From Otatea glauca (Eukaryota; Streptophyta; Magnoliopsida; Poales; Poaceae): a stretch of 64,000 bases of DNA. Made by a program: the position numbers and the translations under genes. Below the pieces are notes generated by a model. The model saw only the letters and a list, made by a program, of their open reading frames with translations. It had not been told where the DNA came from and did not search any database. Within the stretch, counting starts at the first letter, position 1. Each line of letters opens with the position of its first letter. Below, in pieces: positions 10,350 through 22,450 of the stretch. The stretch is taken from contig CM070722.1 in NCBI GenBank assembly GCA_036346275.1, positions 67,862,309-67,926,308 of the forward strand, given 5' to 3'.

Positions 10350-10659
10350 AGTCCATGAGAGAAACGATCCGCTTGTCGCATGCGCATCTGACCCCCGGCC
10401 GTAGCTCGCAGTCGCAGGGCCTGTCAACTCGCGCATTCCATTGTGCACACTGCGTGTACGGCGACCTTCCGCCATCCTCACTGCACATGACTACTCGGGT
10501 CGGGAGCCGTCCAGGAACCCTCCGCCGCCATGATGGCGATCGACCTGTGCATGCGTACTACGTGCGACACCTTGTGCACATGCTCCGCTTGGCGTCGCCA
10601 CTCTGGAAACGACATCGAAGGGGAGAGCTATCGAGGATGCGTATTAGTTAATTTGCAGC
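9221..10659. other. Intergenic; hexanucleotide repeat at 10,316-10,350
   Basis: No gene supported. A (GGCTCA)n tract of about five to six units lies at 10,316-10,350 and generates artificial Gln-Ala / Ser-Leu frames. From 10,200 to 10,650 the DNA is GC-richer but shows no recognisable protein. Confidence 0.5.
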
Positions 10660-12149
10660 ACGCTGAACTAGGAATGTGTTCTGCAGTTCTTCGTTGTATC
10701 GATATTTAGTTCCGTAGACTGCAGCATAACACGCAATCTTCTCGATATTTCACCAGAGTTGTACAGGACATCTCTAGCTGAAGACAAAACATGTCCCATT
10801 GCTTTTGCCCTGTCTAAAGCACTGCACAAGAAATGAGGATGATAAATAGTTTATATTTCATCGCTAATTCGAACAAGGAACTGGACTGAGAGAAGTCTTC
10901 AGAGGTGTAAAACGAAGTATATATCTTGAGTCTAGTGCACTATTCGTATGTGCATACGCAATAGCTGCTTGGCTTTCTTGTATAAACTTCATCAGTGACG
11001 CATACATGTCAGGCTCCTTCTGGGAAGGTGCAATTGTGGAATACACCTTGGCCATTATTATCTGATCTTTCATGGGCCTCAGTGTGGAGTCTGTATTGTA
11101 TTGTATTGGCATGGTGGAACTCCTGCATCCATATGTTGTAGCTGACTCGTTAACTTTAGTAACCAAGTTCCTCGAGCTATTTATGGCCACGTTTTGCATG
11201 TGGGGTTCGACCTCTTTGTCCATATGAAGCAACTCCTGAATCTGCTGCTCCTTTCTTCTATCCCGAAATACCTGCAGGAGCCGTGAAGTTATAGCAAATC
11301 CATGATAATGAAGAGTTAACAAATTAGGGAGCGAGCCATAAACTTTTGTAACATATAGATGGATATCCATCATCTTCCGGAGTCAATGTATAAGACAAAT
11401 AAATATTTACCTCATGCTTTAATTTTATTGGATCGGTTCTTTTGGTTGCCAAAATTTCTGCACTTGAAACATTGGTGGCTTCTGATCCAGTGGCTAGTAG
11501 CTGCTCCTCAGCAGTCTCTTGCTATTAAAACAGCAGAAGAAACACGAGTGAGGGTTATAAACTAAAACAGTGCGCCAACTTGTCCACATAAATCAACACA
11601 TTTCTGTTCACGAAACCGGCTGGCTATCTTTCAGCAATAAAGGGGTTCTCCCAGATAGAGGACGACGCGAATTCTGTGGCGGTAACTTTGATCAGCTTGA
11701 TCCGGCAATCCTGTCCCAGTCCCGTATATATACGCAACAGTCTTATCGACGTTATCTGCATCCTGCAGAGCAAACAGAAGGCACGTTTGGTAACTTGACA
11801 AGAAACATGGTTCAATTATTCCTGGCCTGACAAGCCAGATAACCTGTAAATTGCGGCACCCAGCCCCAGGACCCTCGCGCTCGCTGGTAATTCAAGGCCC
11901 AAAGATGATAGCATCAAAGTTAGAACCTTTAAGCGCATCGTTTGGTGATCTGACAGAGGGGACATGGATCACAACCTGCGGAATTGAAATTTCGCCATTC
12001 GGTGAGGAAGTGACAAGTGAGAATGGGATGTGTACCTGGAAGGAAAGGAAGGTGAGGAAGAGGGCGAGAAGGCCGGAGCGACGCCTCCACAGGGGGAGGA
12101 GGCTTCTGGGATACGCTGCCGTCGCGGACGAGGACGAGGGGGACGCCAT
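10660..12149 (-). pseudogene. GAUT-like (galacturonosyltransferase family) pseudogene, N-terminal half only
   Basis: Five exons can be read on the minus strand. Exon 1 (12,149-12,036) gives a 38-residue type II membrane anchor: an MASPSSSS start, Arg-rich flank and hydrophobic GLLALFLTFLSF. Exon 2 starts at 11,762 (ADNVDKTVAYIYGTGTG). Exon 3 is 11,521-11,411 (QETAEEQLLATGSEATN). Exon 4 begins near 11,273 and carries RRKEQQIQELLHMDKEVE and MKDQIIMAKVYSTIA. Exon 5 starts at 10,833 (ALDRAKAMGHVLSSARDVLY, then RRLRVMLQS). These are stem motifs of plant GAUT proteins, Golgi enzymes of pectin homogalacturonan synthesis. Lesions: an in-frame TGA in exon 2 before any good donor; exon 4's donor reads AT where GT is expected, although phase fits exon 5 exactly; a one-base loss in exon 5 ends the frame, with NTFLVQRAA continuing in the next frame. 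The whole GT8 catalytic domain is missing. Confidence 0.75.
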
Positions 12150-12785
12150 GGATGGATGTCATGGAGGAGTGGAGTGAGTGATTTCCCTTTCCCTTTTCTT
12201 TTTCTTTTTCTGTTTGTTGATCATGGAGATGGAGGAACAACGGGGGAAATCTTTTTTGTTTCCCCAGATCATCACAACGGGAACGAAGGAACATTACAAT
12301 GGTCGGGATTACGGTTCTGGCATACAAATGTTATTACATCCGCTTGTAGCACACCAAAATTTCTTCTAATTTTGAGATCCATGGATGGCTAACTTCAAGC
12401 TGGAGAAAATACAACGCGCAAATCTATTATAATTAAAATAGCGTAAACTAATGAAAACACCAGTGTTTTCTGAAAAGCTAATAAGGAGACAGGACAAGGC
12501 AATTCCAATATGTGCATCTCAAATTTTTAATGCAAGAAACCTGTAGCTAATGTAGACCAAACTGTCATGCAACAATGGTAGGAGTGAGCTTACAAACAAA
12601 ACATCGTGAAAACTCATTTTGCCTCCCCAATCTAAACTCTTGATTTACTGAATTTCATGAGAAAAACGGGGAGAGGAATGGCCTTCTTCTTCTTTTATTT
12701 TTTTTATGTCAACCTATATACATTTTGGTGTAGCCACGATTAAAAAGAAGGGGAAGTAGACGTACTTATTTTCCCTACAATTACT
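12150..12785. other. Upstream DNA of the GAUT-like locus; no other gene
   Basis: A pyrimidine-rich stretch (ccctttcccttttctttttc, about 12,183-12,202) precedes the GAUT-like start codon on the minus strand and may be its former leader or promoter. Nothing else was recognised. Confidence 0.4.
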
Positions 12786-13146
12786 AGTATAGTGCCCTAT
12801 CTTTCGGTTTCCTTTTCTCAGCACGTAATATATGGTCTTTTCCTTTTCTAGAATATTTGTTTCCTTTTCCTTAATTCCAGGATATTTGTTTCCTTTTCCT
12901 TGAGATGATACTGGAGGTGGGAGGAGATCTGTTGTGGGTCACAGGGATGAGTTAGACACATTAAACAATGGCCATCGGATGTGGGTGAGTAAAGCTGAGG
13001 AAAAATCTGAGAGGTTAATTTTGATGGAGGCAAGTTTCTGGGGACGTTTCGCTGGGTGCATGAAGGTTGAGTCATCTCTAGTGGGGTGCATTATTTGGAG
13101 TGGACATAGAAAAGAATGCTTAGGTGCATTATAAAAGGGTATAGAT
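12786..13146. repeat. Dispersed 361-bp repeat, copy A
   Basis: Closely matches copy B at 18,345-18,706 in the same orientation. Shared ends are tagtatagtg on the left and gggtatagat on the right. The short minus-strand frame inside (TQRNVPRNLPPSKLTSQIFP...) occurs in both copies simply because the DNA is duplicated. No terminal repeats or target duplications are clear, so the class is unknown. Confidence 0.8.
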
Positions 13147-13665
13147 TAAGCACAAGGTAATAGATGGGATATACGCGGCAGAGTTTTGCCTTATCACACA
13201 AATAGAAATCGACTTGGAACATACCTCCTTTGCGGTGATGACATATACAGGTAGGCTCAGTTCCAACCAAGTTACCACTTTTTTTACCAGCCTTTTCCCC
13301 CGTGGGACGTGCAGAATTGCAGGCCTAAACCCTACGGCATCAAAGCCCCCATTTGATCCTCTAAGTGCCTTCAAAATTAACTTTCTAAATTCCCCATTCC
13401 CACTACAAGCTATTGCTTTATAATGTAAAGCACTCTAGATTGGCTTTGTTAGTGGGATTCCAACTAGAAACAAAAAGAAAAGGAAAAGCGAGCCCACATT
13501 GATTTGGAGTATTTTCGATTAGTTTAGCTTCATCCAGGAATCATCTGTAACAGCAAGCAAGTAAAAATCCACCTTCACTTTCTGCCTCATGATTTTCAGC
13601 AGCTAGCAATCTTGACCACAACAAAAAAGGTATCCTGCCAGAAATGTTTTATGGAGCAAGATTAG
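13147..13665. other. Intergenic, nothing recognised
   Basis: AT-rich spacer between repeat copy A and a MITE-like element, with no supportable ORF or RNA gene. Confidence 0.45.
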
Positions 13666-13667
13666 TA

Positions 13668-14080
13668 AAAGTCCCTATTTGGCATAGCTTCAGCTTTGAC
13701 TTCTTCCCTCTGAAAGCCAGAAGCTGTTCAAAACAGCCGACTTCTTTGCAGCCGGAAACCAAAAGCCAGCATCCTATTTGTATTAGGAGAAGTTGAAAGC
13801 TAAAAGCTATTCTAGGGTAGCTTTCTAAGGTTTTGATGGGTTGAAATTCTGACTTTGCTATTAGAGTCGAAGAAAATTACCCCCTCCTACTAAGTATAAC
13901 ATCCCAAATCCCACCCCTTTCACACTCATCCCCGACCCGCACACCTAAAAGCCAAATTGTCAAACACCAAATTTCTTCAACCCAGCCATTCAGCCGTGTA
14001 GCCCTTCAGCCATACAGCCCAACCAAAAGTTAATTTTTAGAAAAACTACAACTATACCAAACAGTACCAAAGATAGGTGT
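13668..14080. mobile_element. MITE-like element with TTTGGCATAG / CTATACCAAA ends
   Basis: The left end (ccctatttggcatagcttcagcttt) and the reverse complement of the right end (ctgtttggtatagttgtagttttt) are imperfectly alike over about 25 bp. The interior is non-coding and rich in agcttc/gaagct phrases. No target duplication could be fixed. Boundaries are approximate. Confidence 0.5.
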
Positions 14081-14522
14081 TTCTATGCATTTCACCTTGA
14101 TACAAGTTGCATAAATCTTGAAGCAAACGAAGGAGTAAGTAATTACTTCCATCCTCTATTCATGCTTTAATATTTGTGCGACTTTTAAAAAAGATGTTCC
14201 GGTAATTATTCAAATATTTACTTTCTTCAGAGCTGAACATAGAACTTCAGCACTTCTACAGAACCATGACTAACCGAAAAAGGGGCATAACTGACAACGA
14301 CTGAATGTTATTCTTAGTGCAATATGATGCAATTCAACCCATGGTACTTCAATGGAAAAATGATTGAATTTACGCATATGAGTGTGACATCTACTAAATC
14401 TTCGTAAACTGCTATACTGTTACATTGATCATCATGATCGGTTCAAACTTCGTCATGAAAAGAAAAATTTTGGTTTAACTTCACAATCTCCACATCAATA
14501 TCAGTCCATCCTATCCTCATGA
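14081..14522. other. 3' flank of the kinase gene
   Basis: Contains the presumed 3' UTR of the minus-strand kinase (just below 14,523). No gene or clear repeat. Confidence 0.45.
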
Positions 14523-17500
14523 TCATCTTCCCCTAGAGCTCGTCCTAGCACTGTCATTCCTTGGTGAATGCCCCTGGCCACGCACCAGCGAGGAGCTGTT
14601 TCTAGGCTCCCTTGACTTGCTCTTCATCGCCTCGATCTGCTCGAGTGCCTCAACAACTTCCTTCATGGATGGACGGCTCTTGGGGTCACCGGACAGGCAC
14701 TTGAGAGTGAGCTGAGCAGCGTGGAGGGCTCCCCTGGAATGGTACTGCCCCTCAAGCCGACCATCCATCAGCTGGCTCAGCTTCCTCCGGTCAGCCAGTA
14801 ATGGCTTTGCCCAGTCCACCAAGTTCAGCTTCTCACTGGGTCGACTTGGGTCCAGTGCCCTCAGACCGGAGAGAATCTCAAGCAGCACAACACCGAAGCC
14901 ATACACATCACTCTTCACATACAGGTGGCCTAGCATTGCATGAAAGACACACTCAATCACTATTTAGTGCTATGAACATATGCTAGTGCAGACTGTCCAA
15001 GCATAAGGGATTTACTGATAAACATACCGGTAGCAACGTACTCTGGAGCTGCATAGCCATACGTGCCCATGACTCGTGTTGTCACATGAGATTCTCCACC
15101 ATCTGGGCCATGCTTAGCCAATCCGAAATCTGAGAGCTTTGCATTGAAGTGCTGAATATGACATGGTTGCAGGCTGGTTAGAGTGCTATTCGGACAAGAG
15201 AGTTTGTTATTAGTAGTTCTCGAAAGAATATATACCGAGTCTAATAATATGTTGGAAGCCTTGAAGTCCCTGTAGATGACTTGTCTTTCAGAAGAATGAA
15301 GGAAGGCGAGGCCACGAGCTGCACCGATGAGAATCTTCAGCCTGAGTCTCCAAGGCAGTGGCTCGTAAACTGCCCCTCCTGATGATGTGGATGAATTAGT
15401 ACCAAAACGGAGGTAAATGGGAAGTTTGATCGTAAATTCCCTTGATAGCCCAGCAAAAAGTAAAGCGAAACAAAGAGGAGTCCTACTTTTCATCTTCTAT
15501 GGCAAATTGACTTGGTAAGAATAATGGAAGGTAGCAGCACCAAGAATTTGTATAGGTCCCAGACAATTTCATTGATGCTGATGTCCTCAAAAAGTGCTAG
15601 TGTCATTAGTTGTATAGCACTATGGAGTATGGATTATGGTGCTTGATATATAATATGTGACGAAAATGATGTTACATCTACAAAGTGTGCTACTGCAGAC
15701 GAAGTTGGCATAAAGAGAGAAACAAACTGACAAAAAAAGAACTGTTTCAGATGTGATCATTAGATAAAGGTCATCTGCCAAAAGACTCACTTCGGAAGAG
15801 GTGGTTCTCCAAGCTCCCCTTTGCCAAGAACTCATACACGAGTAGAAGCTCATTGTCATCCATGGAATAGCCTAAGAGTTTGACAAGGTTGGGGTGTGAA
15901 ATCCTCCCAAGGAAATTCACTTCAGACTGCATAGGAAAGAAATAATTCCATTTTGAGAAATGCACATCACAGCAAATCTTAGAAAGTGATACTACTTCCA
16001 ACATCAGCAAAAGATAGGAAGCCACAACCTAGATACATAATCCTATCTGCCAAGAAATAGTACTGGTCGAGACGACCATATATATGAAGTGCACAACTAG
16101 TGAGAGAGCAGTATCGGAGTATGCACTAAAAACAAGCAACTTGAGCATCCTGTATCTAAATAAAGTAGGGGGGGAAACAACTAGAACCATGAGGGATTTT
16201 TCAGGTTGCTTCTTCCACAAAATCGAACAAACATAAGCGTTAACCAAGCATAGAGAAGGCAAAAGCAGTGCAAGATTTACAGGTCATGGCAATTAATGCA
16301 AACGGACAGCGAACTCCACTTTGACAGGAGCATGCAAATGTGGCAATTACAACTCGCGCAACTCAAAACTATATAAGGCAGCACTATCAATGATTTTTAA
16401 TTGAGTGCTGAACCTATATGTGAAAACTAACTTCTCCAGTCCCCTGATTGCAACAAAACTCAAATCTACCGGAGAATTGAAAGCGCATTTTATTTAACCA
16501 ATGCAATTTATAATGAAATTAACCAAAAAAAAGACAAATCAAGATAACCAATTTATCAACATCACAATCACCTGCCATTGCTCCATTCCCTGCACACTCT
16601 CAGGGTTGAGCTTCTTGACAGCAACCACCAAGCCGGTGTAACTCTTCGATGGGTTCATGGTCTTCTCATCAACCCATCCCTTGTAAACCTTCCCGAATCC
16701 GCCTTCCCCAAGCACTGTCTCGGGCCTGAAATTCTTTGTGGCGCTCTTCAATTCCGCAAAGGTAAAGATCCTGAGGTTTGGAGACTCAAGAATCTGGCCC
16801 TCCGGAAAAGCATCATCAATGCTAACACCACTAACTGTGGATGGCATGAAGGTACTGGTACTAATCGTTGACAGCTTCCCGGTGGTGGTGGAGCTAGTGG
16901 TCCTCTTTGATGCAGACATTCCTACATAGGCATTAGAAAATTTGAGGTCTTGAATTAATTGGATAGAAATCAGCAGTTTCATCTGCATATTCCTACATAG
17001 GCATTTGGTGTTTACTCCATAGGGCTGGCTCAGTGAGATTTAAGGTTGGAAAATGAATTTTATCATATAGTGGCGTTCAAGGTTGAAACTTCAAACTATG
17101 ATTCAGTGAATCGGGAAAAGGTTGTTCTTGGAGTTTCTAGTAACAGAACGTGTCAGTGCAATGAAGCCATATACCAAGTAACTTGTAGAAATATCAGGTT
17201 GTTTAGGAAAAGATTGGTAGGTCCATCTACTGAAAAGTTCTGCAATCGGCAGCAATCAACAAAATTAATTGCAAGAGCAAGAATTATGCCAAGAATTGAA
17301 GGGACGGGATATTGGTTGAAGATTTCAGTGGAACTACATACGTCACTTGACCCAGTATATTGGTGAAGTAAGCGAAGAATGGAAGGGACAGGTGTAGTAC
17401 TAGATCAAGTTAGACTAGAACCGATTTTTTTTGCCAAAATAAAAGCAGTCTTTATGACGTAGTGTGACAGGACATAATTTCGCCCACTGTATCCGACCAG

Positions 17501-17865
17501 AACGATAAAATTCGCATACCCGTGAATTAACAACATATATATGGAGTAAATAAAGTAAAGATGCTTCTTGAAGGAACATGTTAATTATCAAAGAATGCGC
17601 AAGGCGGACATTCCTGAATCGAAATGGTAAGTTAAATAAGGGGTCAGTAAAAGAAAACAAACTTCCCCACCGCATGTAATCAAAATCATCAGCTCATCAC
17701 ATGAATTTCGTAAACAATGGAGGCCACAGAAACCCAAAGATCGAAACTTTTTTTTAAAAAAAATACATGGAAAATATAAGGTGAGCGAGCGGATTGATTA
17801 CCAGGGCTGGCCGCCTTGTTGCCCCGCTGGATGAGGGAATCTATGGCGCTCGCGCAGTTCCCCAT
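14523..17865 (-). CDS. Receptor-like cytoplasmic kinase, subfamily VII type (CST/Cx32-like), six exons
   Basis: Exons are 17,865-17,802, 16,921-16,572, 15,926-15,791, 15,378-15,236, 15,151-15,028 and 14,929-14,523. All junctions are GT-AG and phases match, giving 407 residues. The start MGNCAS provides an N-myristoylation Gly2 and a likely palmitoylated Cys4, so plasma-membrane attachment is expected. The kinase domain has every key residue: glycine loop GEGGFGKVYKG (93-103), Lys124, Glu140, YRD with Asp221 (RD-type), DFG Asp239, and GTYGYAAPEY activation-loop end (260-269). Wording such as FPEGQILESPNLRIFTFAEL is typical of RLCK-VII proteins near Arabidopsis CST (Cx32). These act below receptor kinases in immunity and development; the exact role here is inferred only. 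The gene is flanked by copies A and B of a 361-bp repeat, and a copia element lies about 1 kb upstream of its start. Confidence 0.93.
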
Positions 17866-18344
17866 ATGGACAGACAGACGGACAGACAGACAGGCCTCCT
17901 CTCCTCTCTCGTTTCTGTATATTTATTCGTGTCCAGAGAGTCAAGTGAGGAGGATGGCTGGCTAAAAGAGGAGGAGAAGGTTGACAACTGCACAAGTGCA
18001 GAGTGAGAAGGAAAAGAAGCCAAGGAAAGCGGAGGAGGCAGTTAGCACTCACTACTATACTCTGATACGAACCGGGTGAGTTATCACCCTTTTCTGTTCT
18101 CTTCAGAAAAAAAAAATGTATACATTTCTGCCAATTTTTTTCTCCACCGGCGAAAAAAGCACGTTGATTAGCGAGTTCCACGCTTGTGTCATCTCTGGTC
18201 AGTGTCTCTGACATGTGGGTTTTGTTCTCTAGTGGGCCCGGCTGTCCAAGAAAGGAGTACTAGCAGTGTGCTACTACGGCTCATGTCCAGGCTTGCCATG
18301 TTATGTTCATACGTTGACTGTAGGTCCCTTGTATTACAGTACAT
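17866..18344 (-). promoter_or_regulatory. 5' UTR and promoter region of the kinase gene
   Basis: The leader next to the start codon contains a gacagacagacgg repeat (about 17,870-17,893) and a CT-rich tract on the coding strand. A weak TATA-like motif (agtatagtag on the minus strand) lies near 18,053-18,062. The transcription start is not determined. Confidence 0.4.
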
Positions 18345-18706
18345 TAGTATAGTGCTCTGTCTTTTGGTTTCCTTTTCTCAGCACGTAATATATGGTCTTT
18401 TCCTTTTCTAGAACGTTTGTTTCCTTTTTCTTAATTCCAGGATATTTGTTTCCTTTTCCTTGAGATGATACTGGAGGTGGGGGGAGATCTGTTGTAGGCC
18501 ACAGGGATGAGCTAGACACATTAAACAATGGCCATCGGATGTGAGTGAGTAAAGCTGAGGAAAGATCTGAGAGGTTAATTTCGATGGAGGCAAGTTTCTA
18601 GGGACGTTTCGCTGGGTGCATGAAGGTTGGGCCATCTCTAGTGAGATGCATTATTTAGGGTGGACGTAGAAAAGAATGCTTAGGTGCATTATAAAGGGGT
18701 ATAGAT
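18345..18706. repeat. Dispersed 361-bp repeat, copy B
   Basis: Same orientation and same ends as copy A (12,786-13,146), with scattered point differences. It lies in the upstream region of the kinase gene. Confidence 0.8.
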
Positions 18707-18832
18707 GAGCATGCCAAATTTCAATCCATTGGTTAATCATTGCAACGTAAATTTGCTCTTCAATTTAACTAGTACACTACTACGACTTTGGTTAATTTTG
18801 GCCTTCGATTCCATCAGCAATAGCATCGTAAC

Positions 18833-19059
18833 TGTTAAGGAACCTCGCTATCGAATAGCCCGGGGTTCCCGAACAGATCTGAAGTGGAGAACAGAAAGAG
18901 AGAGAGACACGTGTTTAGGGAGAGCAAAAGCGGAAATTCTTTATTGCTAATGAATTCTGGTTCATAGGGGGGACCCCCCTCCTCCTTTTATAGCGCTCTC
19001 TAGGGTTTTGGTTAAGGGACCACATGGGCCTTCCAATGGGCTATTAGGGTTTCTTAACA
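18833..19059 (-). repeat. Copia 3' LTR (227 bp)
   Basis: Begins tgttaagg and ends cttaaca on the plus strand. It contains ccttttatagcgc, a TATA-like element in the plus reading. It is adjacent to the polypurine tract. Confidence 0.92.
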
Positions 19060-19593
19060 CTCCCCCTTGGGCCCTTTGCCGCGAGATGCATATGCCTCAT
19101 TAAAACTCCAGAAAAACCCAGGGAAAAATACTTGGAGAAAGAGTTCATAGCATACGCTTACTATGTTGCACGAATTGCCTCGTTAAAAACCTTATGCAAG
19201 AAAACTTCATGAAAAACTTGCTAAGGAAAAGAGTACAATTCTCCCAACTTCAATTGCTAATCTTGAGATTTATGTTGGGTATTCATAATTCATGCTCAGA
19301 TTCATGTGGGAGTATGTGACATATCTCCCCGAAATCTGCACTTCTCTAAGTCTCATCATCCCAATTCCTTTCACGCACCTTTCAAAGTTAGATCTTTGGG
19401 AGTGATTTAGTGAACAAATCTGCAAGATTTTCACATGACTTAGTATGCAATATCTTGATCTCGTTCATCTTATGCAATTCATGAGCATAGAAGAACTTGG
19501 GGTTGATATGCTTCGTGAGATTGCTCTTCACATAACCCATCGTGCTTGGGCAACACAAGTCGCATTATCTTCATAAATTATTGTGGAGTTTGC

Positions 19594-20820
19594 TCAATGT
19601 TCAAACCACATGACTTCGGATGTGGTGAACCATTCTTCCGAGCCATGCGCATTCACGTGATGCTTCATACAAGCGATGATTTCCGAGTGGTTTGTCGACG
19701 CCGAGACGAGTCCGCTTAGACGACTTCCAAGAAATTGCTGTTCCTCCACATAGGAAAACATAGCGCTTTGAGACTTGCCAAGATGCGGGTCCGATAAATA
19801 CCCAAAGATCGGCATAGCCAACCAAATTCAATTCATTATTTCTTCAAGAATGTACCAAGGTCTTTGCTTCCTTGGAGGTAGCGGAAGATGTCCTTGATCC
19901 CTTTCCAATGCCTTTTGGTGGGTTACGACTGCATCGAGCTAGCAAATTCACAGTGACGCAATGTCCGGTCTAGTGCTATTCGCAAGGTACATGGCGCTCC
20001 AATTGCACTCGATATGGGAATTCTGCTCCCGTGACTTCTCCCCTCTTCTCTAGGTCCTGTATGGGTCTAGGTCCGCTTGGAGTGACCTTCCGCCATTGGA
20101 GTCTTCGCAGGATATGCCTTTTCAAATCCAAACCTTTCCAACACTTTACGTGTGTAGGTTGATTGATGTACCAAGATTCCTCCTTGGACATGTTCAAGCC
20201 GCAAGCCTAAACAAAACTTGGTTTTACCCAAATCTTTCATTTCAAACTCGGACTTCAAGTATGAGCATGCCTCTTCAATTTCTTCATCCGTCCCAATGAT
20301 GTTCAAGTCATCTACATAGACGGAGATTATACTGAGAATCCATTCGGGATCATTGTATAAACACACATGGACAATCTTCATTGTTTGTGTAGCCTTTCTT
20401 GCAGAGAAAGTCACTCAGCGATTGTACCACATTCTTCTGACAATTTCAAATTATACAAAGATTTCTCCAATTTCACACTGCATGTGTTTCTATTTGCTCC
20501 ATCTTGGTTCGGGATAGGAATTCCTTCCAGTACTTTCATGTATATCTCGAATCCAAGTTTCCATCTGGTATCTTTGTGACTACATCCATTAGCTTCATTC
20601 TCAACTTCAAGTTGATCGCCATTGAGATCAAATATCTAAAGGTAATTCCTCCCATGACCGGAGAATAGGTTTCTTCATAATCAACTCCGGGACGTTGAGT
20701 GAAACCTTGAGCTACAAGCCTAGCTTTGTACCTTACAACCGTTGTTTTCATTTCTCTTAGAACAAAGACCCATTTGTGACCTACGGGTTTATATGGGGAG
20801 GTGTGCGGCATCTGGCCCAA
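19594..20820 (-). pseudogene. Copia reverse transcriptase and RNase H (frameshifted)
   Basis: At 20,536-20,820 the RT start reads YKPVGHKWVFVLREMK, then VRYKARLVAQGFTQRPGVDY. At 20,067-20,414 the catalytic box YVDDLNIIGT is intact, followed by FEMKDLGKTKFCLGL. The RNase H segment (19,594-19,831) gives GYLSDPHLGKSQSAMF and EIIACMKHH in two overlapping frames. Frame changes near 20,450-20,540 and 19,840-20,060 prevent one continuous protein. In an active element these enzymes copy the RNA genome to cDNA. This copy cannot encode them. Confidence 0.85.
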
Positions 20821-21610
20821 ACACCTCTCTCTTGTTCAGAGACTAACTCTGCCGTGATTGCCTTTTTCCATTCTTCCCAATCTAGCCTTTTCTTGCACTC
20901 TGCGAGATGCGAGCTCGGGATCATGATCAATGATCGAGGCAATCTTCTTTGCAAGTATGCATCAACGTTGGTCGTTGCTCTATTCAGTGATTCTCCTGTT
21001 ATTACAAAGTTTATGGCCATTTCTTCATGGGGTGCTTCATGTACTTCTACTTGCTCTTCGCTTTTCCCTATCGCAGAGCAAGTTCCTTTAGCTTTTCATC
21101 GCCTATGTGTGCGCACACATTATTTCCGCGGCTTCTGCGATGGAAGATTCAAGTCCGGAATTGCCTTTCCTGTTGGCTTCTTTCCAGTCCCAGGTCTCAA
21201 CTGGCTCCCCTTCTTTCCTTGGGGCATTTTCATGATTGGTTGTGGTAAGTCCTCTCGCCAGCTTTTCTCAGACGTCTCCGGTACTTTGGGTTTGAGGAGC
21301 AGTTACTGCTCTTTTCTTTGAGGCCTCTGAGCAGTTGAGGATACCTTCTATTTTCTTTGGTATTTCCACCCTCTCGGTGCATTCCTTACGGGTACATGCG
21401 ACTTAACCACGCCTTCGATCACAAAATGATCAGCGGTTCATTTGCTAAATTCGCAAATCAATTATCTTCGACTTCTTGATTTGCTTCATTAGTTCGGGGT
21501 CATGTGCGGGATCCTGGAATGCCATATGATTTCCGGCATTTTTCATCCAAAGGTTGATTTCTCCCTAATGACGGAAACGATCCTCGTCAAAGATGCAATT
21601 AGCGAACCGG

Positions 21611-22311
21611 TCAGATGCAAGTCTCCAAATATGGGTTCCAAGTACTGATTATGGATGCACTCTCATAACCAACGATATCCTGCACTTGCGAGAGGGCCCA
21701 TTGTTTGTCCACGAGGGGGTGGTATAGGTACATATACCATACACCCAAACTTTCTAAGATGGGAGATCTTTGGGATGATCCTGCACAAGCTGCATAGGGA
21801 ATGGATGTTGTAGGCCGACGGTCCAAAATTGATAAGAGCTGCGTGCAGGCTCGCGTGTCCCCAACAAGTGTTGGGCAAGTTACAACTCGCAAAGCGGTCC
21901 GCAATGAGCTTAATCCTCTTTATTAGTGCTTCGCTAGTCCGCTTCTGCGTATGAGCGTGCGATGAGTGCTCAATCGCTATCCTGTTGCTATGCAATAATC
22001 ATCAAATGCCTTTGAAGTAAATTCTCGGCATTGTCCATTCTAATGGACTTCACGCGATGATCGGGAAAGCATTCTTAATTCTTATGATCTGCGAGATCGA
22101 CTTTGCAAAGCATGGTTTCTTGTTGACAACAAGCATACATGCGACCATTTCGAGGAAGCATCGATGAGCACCATAAAGTATCGAAACGGCCTCGGACGGG
22201 GCTGAATCGGACCATAAATATCCCCTGGATGCGTTCAGAATGCAGGATTTCACTTTGCACTTTCATGACAGAGGGTCTAGTTATTAATTTCCGTGGCACA
22301 TGCAGGCACAC
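21611..22311 (-). pseudogene. Copia integrase (frameshifted)
   Basis: The frame at 22,050-22,253 carries LWSDSAPSEAVSILYGAH and VNKKPCFAKSISQIIRIKNAFP of the integrase core. At 21,663-21,995 follow the HTQKRTSEALIKRIKLIADR and NTCWGHASLHAALI motifs, with ISHLRKFGCMVYVPI at its C-terminal side. One or more indels near 22,000-22,060 separate the two parts. It would insert cDNA into the genome if intact. Confidence 0.85.
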
Positions 22312-22450
22312 AAAATCTTCATGATTCGGAAATTCTTAACGTTAATGCCATGACCTTGTGAGTTGTTCACTATATTTCTCATCATTCTAAGACCAGATGA
22401 CCTAATCTACCATGCCATAAAGAAAATAATTGAGCTTCTAAAAGCAGTCT

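Noticed and set aside
10204..10488. Gln-Ala and Ser-Leu repeat ORFs
   Set aside because: Artefacts of the (GGCTCA)n tract.
16578..16929. Plus-strand ORFs opposite kinase exon 2
   Set aside because: Shadows of the minus-strand kinase exon, which has full domain support.
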